A DNA stretch of 64,000 nucleotides from JAGVPT01 sp963717445 (GCA_963717445.1 OY970334.1:558001-622000), one strand, 5' to 3'; positions 24,701-32,960 are shown, numbered from the stretch's first letter. Translations and numbers: made by a program. The notes: generated from the sequence alone by a model not told the origin.

Positions 24701-24713
24701 GAAATCAAGCTTT

Positions 24714-25820
24714 GTGATACTCGGAGAATTTCAACGCCTTCTAGAAGAATGGATTCCGCCAGCAACGGCATGGAAAGGCGACAATGTTGGATTGCAAGTC
24801 GGGCGGTCAGAATCGGAGATTACCAATATCCTTCTTGCACTCGATGTAACGGAGGAAGTGGCGCAGGAGTCGGCCGAACGTCGTGCGAATTTAATTATTA
24901 CTCATCATCCGTTGTTGTTCCATCCACTTCGTTCTTTGACAAAAAAATCCAGGGCGGGTGAGATAGCTCTCTATCTTGCGGAACACAAGATTCAACTCTA
25001 TGCGGCCCACACCAACCTCGACCATGTTCGGGGTGGTGTGAGTTTTGCCATGGCATCACTCCTGGGGCTGCGTGATGTTCGTCTCCTCTCTCCCCTAACG
25101 GGGACTCTCGTTAAACTCACAGTTTTTGTTCCGCCGAGTCATCTCGATAAAGTAGCGAAAGCAATGCATGATGCCGGCGGAGGTAGGTTCACCAACTACC
25201 AAGAGTGCAGTTTCCGTAGCGAGGGTGTCGGCACATTCAAAGGAATGGAGGGAGCAAAACCATTTATCGGCACAAAAGGTCGGCTCGAAAAAACTCCCGA
25301 AATAAAATTAGAGATGCCGGTTGAAACATGGAATCTCGGAGCGACGATGGCCGCAATGTTCAAAGAACATCCGTATGAAGAAGTCGCGTACGACCTATAC
25401 CCTCTCCAAAATGAAAGTCATGAATACGGACTTGGCGCTGTCGGCGAATTGTTGAAACCCATACCTGTGGAAAAATTGTTGTCCCTTGTCAAAAAAGCGT
25501 TCGGGACTCCCTTCTTGCGATACACCGGGGAAAGAAAAAGATTAGCGAAGACAATTGCCGTATGTGGAGGGGCGGGGGGCGATCTCGTCCCGGAGGCGAT
25601 CCGTCAGCGCGCAGACGCCCTCGTGACCGCCGACATTAAGTACCATGGATTTCAGGACGCAGGGCGGGACATTCTCCTTGTCGACGCGGGACATTTTGAA
25701 ACAGAACGACACATTCTTTCCGTCCTGGCGCAACGCGTGAAGGCAATCATCAAGAAACAAAAAGCGACTTCAAAAGTTTTCATTACAAAGAAAAATACAA
25801 ACCCAGTATCATATTATTAG
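24714..25820 (+). CDS. NIF3-like dinuclear metal-centre protein (YbgI/YqfO family)
   Basis: About 368 residues of the GTP cyclohydrolase I type 2 / NIF3 family, which forms hexameric toroids with a two-metal site; the biological function is unsettled. Metal ligands fit: His-His in LIITHHPLLFHPL, Asp/His in AAHTNLDHVRGGV, and a C-terminal His in DAGHFETERHIL. Residues of about 125-225 form the YqfO-type insert domain (FVPPSHLDKVAKAMHDAGGG, HPYEEVAYDLYPL), making this the long form. The start is unclear: TTG 24699 lies in the terminator T run, so GTG 24714 (VILGEFQRLLEEW) is used. No Shine-Dalgarno is seen. It is first gene of the run to ruvA. Confidence 0.9.
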   Translation: MILGEFQRLLEEWIPPATAWKGDNVGLQVGRSESEITNILLALDVTEEVAQESAERRANLIITHHPLLFHPLRSLTKKSRAGEIALYLAEHKIQLYAAHTNLDHVRGGVSFAMASLLGLRDVRLLSPLTGTLVKLTVFVPPSHLDKVAKAMHDAGGGRFTNYQECSFRSEGVGTFKGMEGAKPFIGTKGRLEKTPEIKLEMPVETWNLGATMAAMFKEHPYEEVAYDLYPLQNESHEYGLGAVGELLKPIPVEKLLSLVKKAFGTPFLRYTGERKRLAKTIAVCGGAGGDLVPEAIRQRADALVTADIKYHGFQDAGRDILLVDAGHFETERHILSVLAQRVKAIIKKQKATSKVFITKKNTNPVSYY

Positions 25821-25847
25821 CATAGCAATGCTGTAAAGGAGTTGGAA

Positions 25848-26579
25848 TTGAACGAAACATTAAAACTGTTATACAGGCTACAAACGGTCGATAGTTCATT
25901 AGACGAATTAGAAGATATGAAAGGGGATTTACCGGAAGCGGTTGCAAAACTGCAAAGCGAAAACGACAGATTAAACGGACTTATAAAGGAAAAACAGGAC
26001 ATCGTCACTGCATCGATCATTGCGCGGGACAAAGCCGATGTCGATATTCTGGAATTCAAAGAGAAACTGGAAAAATACAAGACCCAGCAGTATGAAGTCC
26101 GAAGCAATAAAGAGTACGACGCTTTGACGAAAGAAATAGATTTTGCGACAGATGCGATCAAAAACTTACAAAAGCAGTTTGAGTCGCTCGAAAACACAAT
26201 GACCGGCGCGAAAACCGAGATCGAGACATTGACGAAACAACTTGAAGAACTCACCGTGCAGCTCGACGAAAAGAAGGCCGAGCTTGCCGAGGTGTCAAAA
26301 GCCAATGAGGACGAAGAGCTGGAGCTGAAGCATCAGCGTGAAAAAATTGTCGTACGATTGGAATCGGAAACTCTTTCCCGGTATGACCGAATCAGGAAGG
26401 GGCGCAACGGACAAGCCGTGGTAGCGGTCAGACGTAACTCGTGCGGCGGCTGCCACAACAAAATTCCGCCCCAGCGCCTGCTGGAGCTGCGGACTCAAAG
26501 TAAAATGTTCACGTGCGAGCATTGCGGCAGGATTATTATTTCGGCGGAGCTTGCTCAAGCGAGCGAAAAAGCGATATGA
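25848..26579 (+). CDS. Coiled-coil protein with C-terminal C4 zinc ribbon
   Basis: A 243-residue protein of the family that includes Helicobacter HP0958 and chlamydial CT398. A long antiparallel coiled coil (about residues 10-165, rich in Glu/Lys with heptad Leu/Val, for example DELEDMKGDLPEAVAKLQSE) is followed by a zinc ribbon with CGGCHNKIPP and FTCEHCGRIII (two CxxC knuckles). The family has been linked to sigma-54 or flagellar mRNA regulation in epsilonproteobacteria; no such link can be inferred here. TTG 25848 is preferred because AAAGGAG then has six-base spacing; TTG 25842 would be too close. It overlaps the RNase H gene by four bases. Confidence 0.85.
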   Translation: MNETLKLLYRLQTVDSSLDELEDMKGDLPEAVAKLQSENDRLNGLIKEKQDIVTASIIARDKADVDILEFKEKLEKYKTQQYEVRSNKEYDALTKEIDFATDAIKNLQKQFESLENTMTGAKTEIETLTKQLEELTVQLDEKKAELAEVSKANEDEELELKHQREKIVVRLESETLSRYDRIRKGRNGQAVVAVRRNSCGGCHNKIPPQRLLELRTQSKMFTCEHCGRIIISAELAQASEKAI

Positions 26580-27040
26580 CAATCCATGGATTCACCGATG
26601 GCGCAGCACGAGGGAACCCGGGACAAGGGGGGATCGGCGTTGTGCTGAAAGATGAATCGGGAACCGTGCTGGCGAAAGAAAAAAAATATTTAGGTAAAGT
26701 TACCAATAACGTCGCTGAATACACCGCTCTCATCGAGTGCCTCAAGCGGGTCAATACGTTGTTCGGCGGGGCAAACGGAGTTTCATGCAGCAAATTAGTC
26801 CTTTATTCCGACAGCGAATTGATGGTTCGGCAGTTGAACGGCGAGTATAAGGTCAAAGACAGAACGCTGAAAAAACTTTTTGATGAAGTGCACAACCTCT
26901 TGCATTCGTCAGCGTTTGAATTCTCAATCAACCATGTGCCGCGAGAGAGGAATAAGGAAGCCGATGTATTGGCAAACGAAAGCATCGACGAGCAATCACA
27001 CCAACGAAGGGCGATTGTTCGCGTCCAGAACGAAATTTAA
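26576..27040 (+). CDS. Ribonuclease H (RNase HI family, reverse-transcriptase-like fold)
   Basis: A 154-residue nuclease that cuts RNA in RNA-DNA hybrids. The acidic metal-binding residues are all present: Asp in GFTDGAARGNPGQGG, Glu in VAEYTALIECL, Asp in LYSDSELMVRQLNGEYKVK and Asp in NKEADVLANES. It is of the YpdQ/YpeP-like short type without the basic protrusion of E. coli RnhA. ATG 26576 overlaps the stop of the preceding zinc-ribbon gene (ATGA), so translation is coupled; an upstream open frame to 26513 only duplicates that gene. rnpB follows 55 bases downstream. Confidence 0.92.
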   Translation: MTIHGFTDGAARGNPGQGGIGVVLKDESGTVLAKEKKYLGKVTNNVAEYTALIECLKRVNTLFGGANGVSCSKLVLYSDSELMVRQLNGEYKVKDRTLKKLFDEVHNLLHSSAFEFSINHVPRERNKEADVLANESIDEQSHQRRAIVRVQNEI

Positions 27041-27095
27041 TTCATTCATCTATATCACGTGCTGACTCGTTCATTCTATATTCTTGCATGCATCA

Positions 27096-27592
27096 CTGAG
27101 CGTACGTCAGGCAATCGCTTAAATACTGCTGTACTTTATTTAGGAGGAAAGTCCGAACTCCATCCTGTCGAGTCTCTGCGAGAATCGACGGGACGGGCAC
27201 GGTGCTGGATAACATCCAGGAAGAGCAATCTTACGGAAAGTGTCGCAGAAAATATACCGCTCCGGCTGATGCTTTCATTTTCGCCGGAGTAAGGGTGAAA
27301 AGGTGCGGGACGCGTTGAGCGGCCTTAATGTAAGAGCGCACCGCGGCGTTAGCGATAACGCCGGCATGACAAACCCCACCGGGAGAAAGACCAAGTAAAT
27401 TCCGTTTTCCACCGAACGTCCAACGTTCTCCGGAAGAAGAGACGCCTACTCAACTTTGCGCAAGCAAAAACGGAATGGGTAGGTCGCTTCAGTTCGTTTG
27501 CAAAAACGCAACGAGATAAATGATTGCCTCCTTCCTTTCATGCGTAAGCATGAGGGGATGAAGACAGAATTCGGCTTATCGGCGTACCTCAG
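27096..27592 (+). ncRNA. rnpB: RNase P RNA
   Basis: The catalytic RNA that removes tRNA 5' leaders. Conserved segments appear in order: GAGGAAAGTCCGAACTCC (27142-27159, P4 5' strand and J3/4), GGAAAGTGTCGCAGAAAATA, AAGGGTGAAAAGGTGCGG, AAACCCCACCGGGAG, AACGAGATAAATGATTGCC and the 3' GACAGAATTCGGCTTAT. The ends are set by a P1 helix pairing CTGAG(C)GTACG at 27096-27106 with CGTACCTCAG at 27583-27592. Class A features are present. At about 497 bases it is longer than the 377 of E. coli, with the extra length mainly in the P15-P18 region (27400-27560). It lies between the RNase H and recJ genes on the same strand; no clear promoter was seen. Confidence 0.93.
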
Positions 27593-27698
27593 AAATATTG
27601 CAGGAAGAACGTTTTCGCCCGTGATGTAGATGCTTTTTCAAAGCAGGAATTGGATCGCCGTGTCGAACGGCGCATTCAATCACTTGGAGGAGAAAGCA

Positions 27699-29432
27699 TT
27701 GACACCTATCAAAGAATACCGATGGACAATTTCGGAACCCCCCGATCCGTCGCTCGTTAAGAAACTGTCCGATGAACTTTCGATCGCTCCCTCGCTCGCC
27801 ACAATCCTTGTTAACCGCGGTATCGATGATTTCGAAAAGGCACGCCGCTATTTCCGTCCCTCGGAGAACGAATTCCACGATCCGTTCCTTATGGATGGAA
27901 TGTACCTGGCCGTCGACCGCATTCTCTCCGCACGGTCAAAAAATGAAAAAATCCTGGTCTACGGTGATTATGACGTCGATGGAACAAACGGCGCGGGGAT
28001 GCTCTACCTTTTCTTCAAAGAACTCGGGTGCGATGCCGCCTATTACATTCCCAACAGGATCAAAGAGGGCTACGGTATTTCACGTGCCGGCATCGACCAT
28101 GCAAAGGAGCAAGGTACAACGCTTCTGGTTTCCATCGATTGCGGGATTACCGCAGTCGATCAAGTAGAGTATGCGCGGTCGCTCGGAATCGACGTTATCA
28201 TCTGCGATCATCACGAGCCGAATGATGAATTGCCGAAAGCCGTTGCAGTACTCGATCCGCTGAAACCGTTATGCCGCTACCCGTTTAAAAATCTTTGTGG
28301 AACCGGAGTCGGGTTCAAGTTGATACAGGCTCTTTCGCGCACCGTCGGCAATGAGTCGTCAGTCGGAAAATATCTTGACTTCGTCGCGCTTGCTACAACT
28401 GCCGATATCGTTCCCCTGGTCGACGAAAACCGCGCCTTCGTTAAGCTGGGGCTAGAACTCATCGTAACGAATCCCAGGCCGGGGATCAAGGCTCTTCTGG
28501 ACAGCGCCGGACTCAAACCCGATGCCATGACAACCGGTCAGGTAGTGTTCGTATTAGCACCGAGAATCAACGCGGTCGGAAGGCTCGGCGATGCCAAGCG
28601 GGCAGTAGAATTACTGATCACTGACGACTACGCTTCAGCCGTAGATTTTGCCCGAGTGCTGGAGGAAGAAAACATCAACCGGCGCAAAATTGATGAAGAT
28701 GTTTTTATCCATGCCCAACAGCTTGTCGAGGAATATCTGGACGTTGAAAGCGACGGTGCAATCATCCTTCATCAGGAGCAATGGCATCCGGGGGTTGTCG
28801 GGATTGTCGCATCCCGGATGGTGGAAAAATATTATCGGCCGGCAATTATGATGACGACAGTCGACGGTGTTGCTAAAGGTTCTGCCCGCAGCATCGCAGG
28901 CTTCAATATCTACCAGGCCCTGAAACGCTGCGAGGATAAGCTCCTTCAGTTTGGCGGACACAAATACGCGGCAGGTCTTACTCTTGAAGTCGATCGCCTG
29001 GAAGAATTCAAAGAGGCGTTCAACGCAGTCGCAAAAGAGTTGTTGACGGAAGAACTTCTTACTCCGGTCATCACGATCGATGCGGAGATCGACCTGGGGG
29101 AGTTAACGCCGAAGTATACTCGTGTGTTGAAGCAATTTGCTCCGTTTGGACCGAAGAACATGAGACCGACCTTTGTTACTCGACACGTCGAGGCATTGGG
29201 ACAAGCAAGGATTGTCGGAAAGAACCATCTTCGGTTCAAAATCAAAAAGAACAACGTGACACTGGACTGCATCGGCTTCAACCTTGGATACCTGTTGGAT
29301 CGATTCAACAACGGCAACAAATACTACGACATCGTGTTCGCCGTTGACGAAAGTGATTTTTCTGGGGTTCAGCTTCCACAATTGAAGATCAAAGATTTAC
29401 GAATAGCATCTGCAGGAAATGGAGTTCACTAG
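27699..29432 (+). CDS. recJ: Single-stranded-DNA-specific exonuclease RecJ
   Basis: A 577-residue 5'-3' exonuclease acting in RecF-pathway recombination and mismatch repair. DHH-family motifs are in order: VYGDYDVDGTNGAGML, LLVSIDCGITA, IICDHHEPND (the DHH motif) and GTGVGFKLIQAL, then the DHHA1 domain with GGHKYAAGLTLE, and a C-terminal OB fold. TTG 27699 has a strong GGAGGAG with six-base spacing, so it is chosen over the open frame from 27630. It lies 107 bases after rnpB and 35 before yebC, in a repair-gene run with ruvC and ruvA. Confidence 0.96.
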   Translation: MTPIKEYRWTISEPPDPSLVKKLSDELSIAPSLATILVNRGIDDFEKARRYFRPSENEFHDPFLMDGMYLAVDRILSARSKNEKILVYGDYDVDGTNGAGMLYLFFKELGCDAAYYIPNRIKEGYGISRAGIDHAKEQGTTLLVSIDCGITAVDQVEYARSLGIDVIICDHHEPNDELPKAVAVLDPLKPLCRYPFKNLCGTGVGFKLIQALSRTVGNESSVGKYLDFVALATTADIVPLVDENRAFVKLGLELIVTNPRPGIKALLDSAGLKPDAMTTGQVVFVLAPRINAVGRLGDAKRAVELLITDDYASAVDFARVLEEENINRRKIDEDVFIHAQQLVEEYLDVESDGAIILHQEQWHPGVVGIVASRMVEKYYRPAIMMTTVDGVAKGSARSIAGFNIYQALKRCEDKLLQFGGHKYAAGLTLEVDRLEEFKEAFNAVAKELLTEELLTPVITIDAEIDLGELTPKYTRVLKQFAPFGPKNMRPTFVTRHVEALGQARIVGKNHLRFKIKKNNVTLDCIGFNLGYLLDRFNNGNKYYDIVFAVDESDFSGVQLPQLKIKDLRIASAGNGVH

Positions 29433-29467
29433 AAACTTTTGAATCCGGAAAAGCAAGGAGATACGGT

Positions 29468-30218
29468 ATGTCAGGTCATTCAAAATGGGCTACGATAAAA
29501 AGGAAGAAGGCGGTTACAGACTCACGCCGGGGAAAAATCTTCACACAAATCATCAAAGAAATCACGATTGCTGCAAAATCAGGCGGAGGTGACCCATCCG
29601 GCAACCCTCGCCTCCGGCTTGCGATCGACAAAGCCAAATCCAACAACATGCCCGCCGACAACATCAAACGCGCCATCATGAAAGGAACGGGCGAGCTGCC
29701 CGGCGTATCGGTACGAGGACGTCACATACGAAGGCTACGGGCCGGGCGGTGTTGCGTTGATTATCGAATCGGTCACCGACAACAAGAATAGAACGGTTTC
29801 CGAAATTCGGCATCTCCTCGAGCGAAACGGCGGCAAATTGGGCGCAACCGGCTCTGTCGCATGGATGTTTCATAAAAAAGGAACAATCCGCACTCCGAAA
29901 GGATCGATGACGGAGGACGACATGTTATCGATTGTCCTCGATGCCGGAGCGGACGATCTGCGGGTCGACGGCGATTCATTTGAGATCACAACGTCGCCCG
30001 AAGCTTTCGAAGAGGTGAAAAAAGCGATCGAAAGTAAAAACATCCAGATCGAAGAAGCTGAAATTCACAAAGTTCCGGAAAACACCGTTAAGGTGGAAGG
30101 CCCCGACACGGAAAAAGTCCTTAAACTGATGGAGGCTCTTGAAGAGCACGACGACACGCAGCATGTTTACGCCAACTTCGATATCGACGAAAAAATTTTG
30201 GCGAGCTTTAGCAACTGA
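29468..30218 (+). pseudogene. YebC/PmpR family protein, interrupted by a one-base insertion
   Basis: The YebC family covers transcription regulators and, in some bacteria, translation factors that relieve proline stalling. The N-terminal part is typical (MSGHSKWATIKRKKAVTDS, GGGDPSGNPRLRLAIDKAKS, NMPADNIKRAIMKGTGEL) up to PGVS. An extra G at 29710/29711 then shifts the frame. Dropping it gives PGVSYEDVTYEGYGPGGVAL and continues into the long downstream frame (IIESVTDNKNRTVSEIRH, to SFSN at 30218). The joined product would be about 250 residues, the normal length. The rest of the gene shows no decay, so a sequencing or assembly error is as likely as a real mutation. It precedes ruvC by 15 bases, a common gene order. 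Confidence 0.92.
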
Positions 30219-30233
30219 CATCGAACAAAACCA

Positions 30234-30797
30234 ATGATCATCCTCGGAGTTGACCCGGGAACTCTCATCACCGGTTATGGCGTCATTAGGAGAAACGGTG
30301 CAACCCTGAACGTGCTCGACGTTGGTATTATTAAAATCCCTGCTGGGGATACAATGCCGCTCCGGCTTCGAAGAATTTATTCCGAATTGTGCCGAATCAT
30401 TGAGAAATTTCACCCTGACGAATTTGCAATCGAGACCGCATTTTACAGTAAGAACGCGCAATCTGCATTGAAAATCGGTCAGGCACGCGGGGTTTCGATG
30501 CTGGCGGGCATCAACTTCGAGGTTCCCATCTCTGAATATTCTCCGCGTGAAATCAAAAAGTCTGTGGTTGGTAACGGCGCAGCATCAAAAGAACAAGTCC
30601 GATATATGATCAAAAGCCTTCTGAAACTGAAAACCACGCCGAAGTTCTTTGACGCAACCGACGCTCTCGCCGTCGCTGTTTGTCATTCGCATCGAATCAC
30701 GCGCCCTCGGGCAAGCTTCAAGAGCTGGAAATCATTCGTTGAAGCGCATCCGGAGCGAATTATTAGAGGGAATTCAAAGTTAAAAGGTAAAAAGTAA
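30234..30797 (+). CDS. ruvC: Crossover junction endodeoxyribonuclease RuvC
   Basis: Resolves Holliday junctions by paired cuts. It has 187 residues; the catalytic acids are Asp in LGVDPGTLITGYGVI, Glu in FAIETAFYSKNAQSALKIGQARG and the Asp pair in FDATDALAVAVCH. The C-terminal 20 residues after the usual end are unusual, and the last seven codons (SKLKGKK) are encoded by a heptanucleotide tandem repeat (30776-30803), which also supplies the stop codon. Its neighbours are yebC and ruvA on the same strand; ruvB is not in the window. Confidence 0.95.
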   Translation: MIILGVDPGTLITGYGVIRRNGATLNVLDVGIIKIPAGDTMPLRLRRIYSELCRIIEKFHPDEFAIETAFYSKNAQSALKIGQARGVSMLAGINFEVPISEYSPREIKKSVVGNGAASKEQVRYMIKSLLKLKTTPKFFDATDALAVAVCHSHRITRPRASFKSWKSFVEAHPERIIRGNSKLKGKK

Positions 30798-30803
30798 AAG
30801 TTC
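30776..30803. repeat. Heptanucleotide repeat overlapping the ruvC 3' end
   Basis: Four seven-base units, AAAGTTA, AAAGGTA, AAAAGTA and AAAGTTC. The array encodes the end of RuvC, includes its TAA and runs six bases beyond. Confidence 0.6.
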
Positions 30804-30840
30804 TGCGTCGGAATTAAGAATGACCATGGTTTTCGCTTGC

Positions 30841-30868
30841 TTTTCACTTTTCATTTGTAATTTTTAAT
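30841..30868. repeat. T-rich heptanucleotide repeat between ruvC and ruvA
   Basis: Units TTTTCAC, TTTTCAT, TTGTAAT and TTTTAAT. It is roughly complementary to the A-rich array at 30776-30803, so the two could pair in RNA as an imperfect long hairpin between the genes. Confidence 0.5.
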
Positions 30869-30877
30869 TTTCCGTTT

Positions 30878-31480
30878 ATGTTCAGTCATCTCAAAGGGAT
30901 TCTCTACCGCAAATCTCCGACAGAAATCGTCGTCGATGTGAACGGCGTCGGATATGCCGTCAGCATTCCTTTATCAACGTATGAAAAACTGGGAGAAGCA
31001 GGCTCCGCTGTCACAATCCTCACCCATACCCACGTCCGCGAAGATATTCTCCAGCTTTACGGCTTCGCTACCGAAGCGGAACGTGAAATCTTTCGTTTGT
31101 TGATTTCCGTCTCGGGAATAGGACCGAAAATTGCGCAGGGTATTCTCTCTGGAATTCAACCCAATGAGCTGCAGAATTTGATCGGCCAAGCTAATGTTTC
31201 GGCGCTGACTGCGATCCCCGGCGTAGGGAGAAAAACCGCAGAGCGCTTAATCGTCGAGCTTCGCGATAAGATCGGCAGACTTGATTCGGTTTCGCCGGTC
31301 GCCGGTTCAACTGAAACCGGCCAAGGTATTCGCGCCGAAGCGCTGATGGCGTTAATTTCACTCGGCTACAATCGTTCGTCTGCTGAAAAGGCTATCCGAA
31401 CGGCACTACAAGAACTCAACGGAAAAGAGGCTACTATTCAGGAGTTATTGAAGCAAGCGCTGAAATCGGCAGGGAGATAG
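30878..31480 (+). CDS. ruvA: Holliday junction branch migration protein RuvA
   Basis: A 200-residue tetrameric protein that binds four-way junctions and recruits the RuvB motor. The OB-fold domain I (MFSHLKGILYRKSPTEIVVD, VGYAVSIPLSTY) is followed by helix-hairpin-helix pairs (LISVSGIGPKIAQGIL and LTAIPGVGRKTAERLIVEL) and the C-terminal RuvB-contact domain (AEALMALISLGYNRSSAEKAI). It is 80 bases after ruvC. A GCGCGG / CCGCGC inverted repeat with a large loop lies between its stop and that of the convergent dinB, too weak to call a terminator. Confidence 0.97.
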   Translation: MFSHLKGILYRKSPTEIVVDVNGVGYAVSIPLSTYEKLGEAGSAVTILTHTHVREDILQLYGFATEAEREIFRLLISVSGIGPKIAQGILSGIQPNELQNLIGQANVSALTAIPGVGRKTAERLIVELRDKIGRLDSVSPVAGSTETGQGIRAEALMALISLGYNRSSAEKAIRTALQELNGKEATIQELLKQALKSAGR

Positions 31481-31516
31481 GCGCGGTAAAAAAACGCTGA
31501 GCCATCCGCGCATCAC

Positions 31517-32671
31517 TCATTGACTTCCGACGTGAATCACATCATCCCCAAATTTTTTGCGCAGCCTATCCACAGCATCGAACATCACTGATCGTCTGCC
31601 GTCCGGAAAAAGATCGGGGTCCCCTTCTTCTCTCTCGCTAAAGTTAGACAACCGAACTCCCAATAATCTGACAAGCTTTTTCCCCGAATATGTAGCGCGG
31701 AACAATCCGCTGACAGACTTGAGAACGACCGTGTCGTCGTCGGTTGGTTCAATGGTCACAGCACGAGTCAGCGTCTTAAAATCTGCATACCGCAATTTCA
31801 GTGAAACTGTCTTTGCCTTCCAGCGGTAAGAGCGAAGGGTCGAACATACATCTTCTGAAAGCGAGTGAAGAATTTTTGTAATTTGACCGAGGTCGCCGAT
31901 GTCATGAGCAAATGTTTCCTCCCTGCTGATACTCTTTCTTTCCCATTCGACTGTTAACGTGTCAGGCCCTTCCCCGTTAGCAATCTTAAAAAAATGGGCT
32001 CCAACTTCACCTAACAGTGCAACCATGTGCTGGTGCGAAGTTTGCTGTAAATCCGCAACGGTGTGAAAGCCTTTTTCACGCAGCAACAACGCCGTTTTGG
32101 GACCGATTCCCGGAAGAACATCAATCGGCAATGATGCGAGAAATTTTTTCCCCTCGCCGTGAGGAACATAACAGATACCCGCCGGTTTCACTGTTCCGGC
32201 TCCGATCTTTGCGATGTACTTGTTGGACGCAAGAGCAATAGTACATGGAAGGGAAAATTCGTTCCAGACAAGTTGTTGCAATGTTTTCATAAACGCAGGG
32301 AGGTCGTTATTGTATAACGACTCGCATCCAGTAAAATCCAAATACATCTCATCAATTGATGCACGCTCGACGATCGGCGTAAAATCCAGCATTCGTTTGT
32401 ATAACCTATCCGAATAAAGTCCGTAAGCTTCATGATTTCCACGGACAACAATTAAATCGGGGCAACGTTGAAGCGCACGGCGGGTCGGCATTGCAGAGCG
32501 AACGCCGAACTTCCGTGCTTCGTACGAGGCAGAAGCAATAACTCCTCTTCCGTCGGTACTTCCGCCGACAGCAACGGGTTTGCCGATAAGTGCAGGATTT
32601 TTGATTCGCTCAACAGAAACAAAAAAGCAGTCAAGGTCAAGATGCGCAATATATTTCTTTTGATTGGCCAT
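31517..32671 (-). CDS. dinB: DNA polymerase IV (Y family)
   Basis: A 384-residue error-prone translesion polymerase. The catalytic acids are in HLDLDCFFVSVER (first Asp) and ERASIDEMYLDFTG (Asp-Glu). ASYEARKFGVRSAMP, a helix-hairpin-helix LPGIGPKTALLLREKGF and a little-finger domain (SISREETFAHDIGD) follow. The start at ATG 32671 lies only eight bases after a well-formed -10, so the mRNA appears to be leaderless or nearly so. A MITE-like element begins eight bases upstream of the -35. No LexA box was recognised. Confidence 0.96.
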   Translation of the reverse strand: MANQKKYIAHLDLDCFFVSVERIKNPALIGKPVAVGGSTDGRGVIASASYEARKFGVRSAMPTRRALQRCPDLIVVRGNHEAYGLYSDRLYKRMLDFTPIVERASIDEMYLDFTGCESLYNNDLPAFMKTLQQLVWNEFSLPCTIALASNKYIAKIGAGTVKPAGICYVPHGEGKKFLASLPIDVLPGIGPKTALLLREKGFHTVADLQQTSHQHMVALLGEVGAHFFKIANGEGPDTLTVEWERKSISREETFAHDIGDLGQITKILHSLSEDVCSTLRSYRWKAKTVSLKLRYADFKTLTRAVTIEPTDDDTVVLKSVSGLFRATYSGKKLVRLLGVRLSNFSEREEGDPDLFPDGRRSVMFDAVDRLRKKFGDDVIHVGSQ

Positions 32672-32679
32672 CGGACTTC

Positions 32680-32708
32680 AAAATACGAGATTCTGCAATG
32701 CGGTTCAA
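32680..32708 (-). promoter_or_regulatory. Promoter of dinB
   Basis: On the minus strand TTGAAC (32703-32708), 17 bases, TATTTT (32680-32685). ATG 32671 begins eight bases after the -10, so the transcription start should fall at or within one or two bases of the start codon. Confidence 0.68.
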
Positions 32709-32715
32709 CATATTA

Positions 32716-32888
32716 CGATTTCAGGTAGTGGGCTACTTTGAGTATTCAAGATAAAAAGGGAATTGTCATGCCCGCGAAAGCGGGCATCCAGACCTAATTG
32801 AATGGATTCCGGCTTTCGCTCGACGAGTTGTCGTAGTCTGGCGACCGGAATGACATTTATTTTGAAAGTGTACCACTACCCGATTTCA
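32716..32888. mobile_element. MITE-like element with 8-bp target-site duplication
   Basis: A 157-bp element (32724-32880) begins GGTAGTGG and ends CCACTACC, with the inverted similarity extending weakly inward (GGCTACTTTGA against its counterpart). It is flanked by identical 8-bp direct repeats CGATTTCA (32716-32723 and 32881-32888), as left by a transposase. The inside is a second palindromic unit running from TGTCATGCCC (32764) to GGAATGACA (32855), with a hairpin GCCCGCGAAAGCGGGC at its left end. There is no coding capacity. It would have been mobilised by a transposase encoded elsewhere. Confidence 0.82.
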
Positions 32889-32960
32889 TGGATCAGGTGT
32901 CCGACATCTCCCAACACGGTTGCAAATGGAACAGTTTAGATTTATTTTACATCCTGAGGT

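Noticed and set aside
24699..24701. TTG as start of the NIF3-like gene
   Set aside because: Two of its bases belong to the terminator T run and there is no Shine-Dalgarno; GTG 24714 is more likely, though also unproven.
31481..31511. Terminator between ruvA and dinB
   Set aside because: Only a 6-bp GC arm with a 19-base loop and no U run on either strand.
32764..32855. CRISPR-like or IS end read from the palindromic TGTCAT unit
   Set aside because: It is a single palindrome without repeat-spacer periodicity or a transposase; it is the interior of the MITE-like element.
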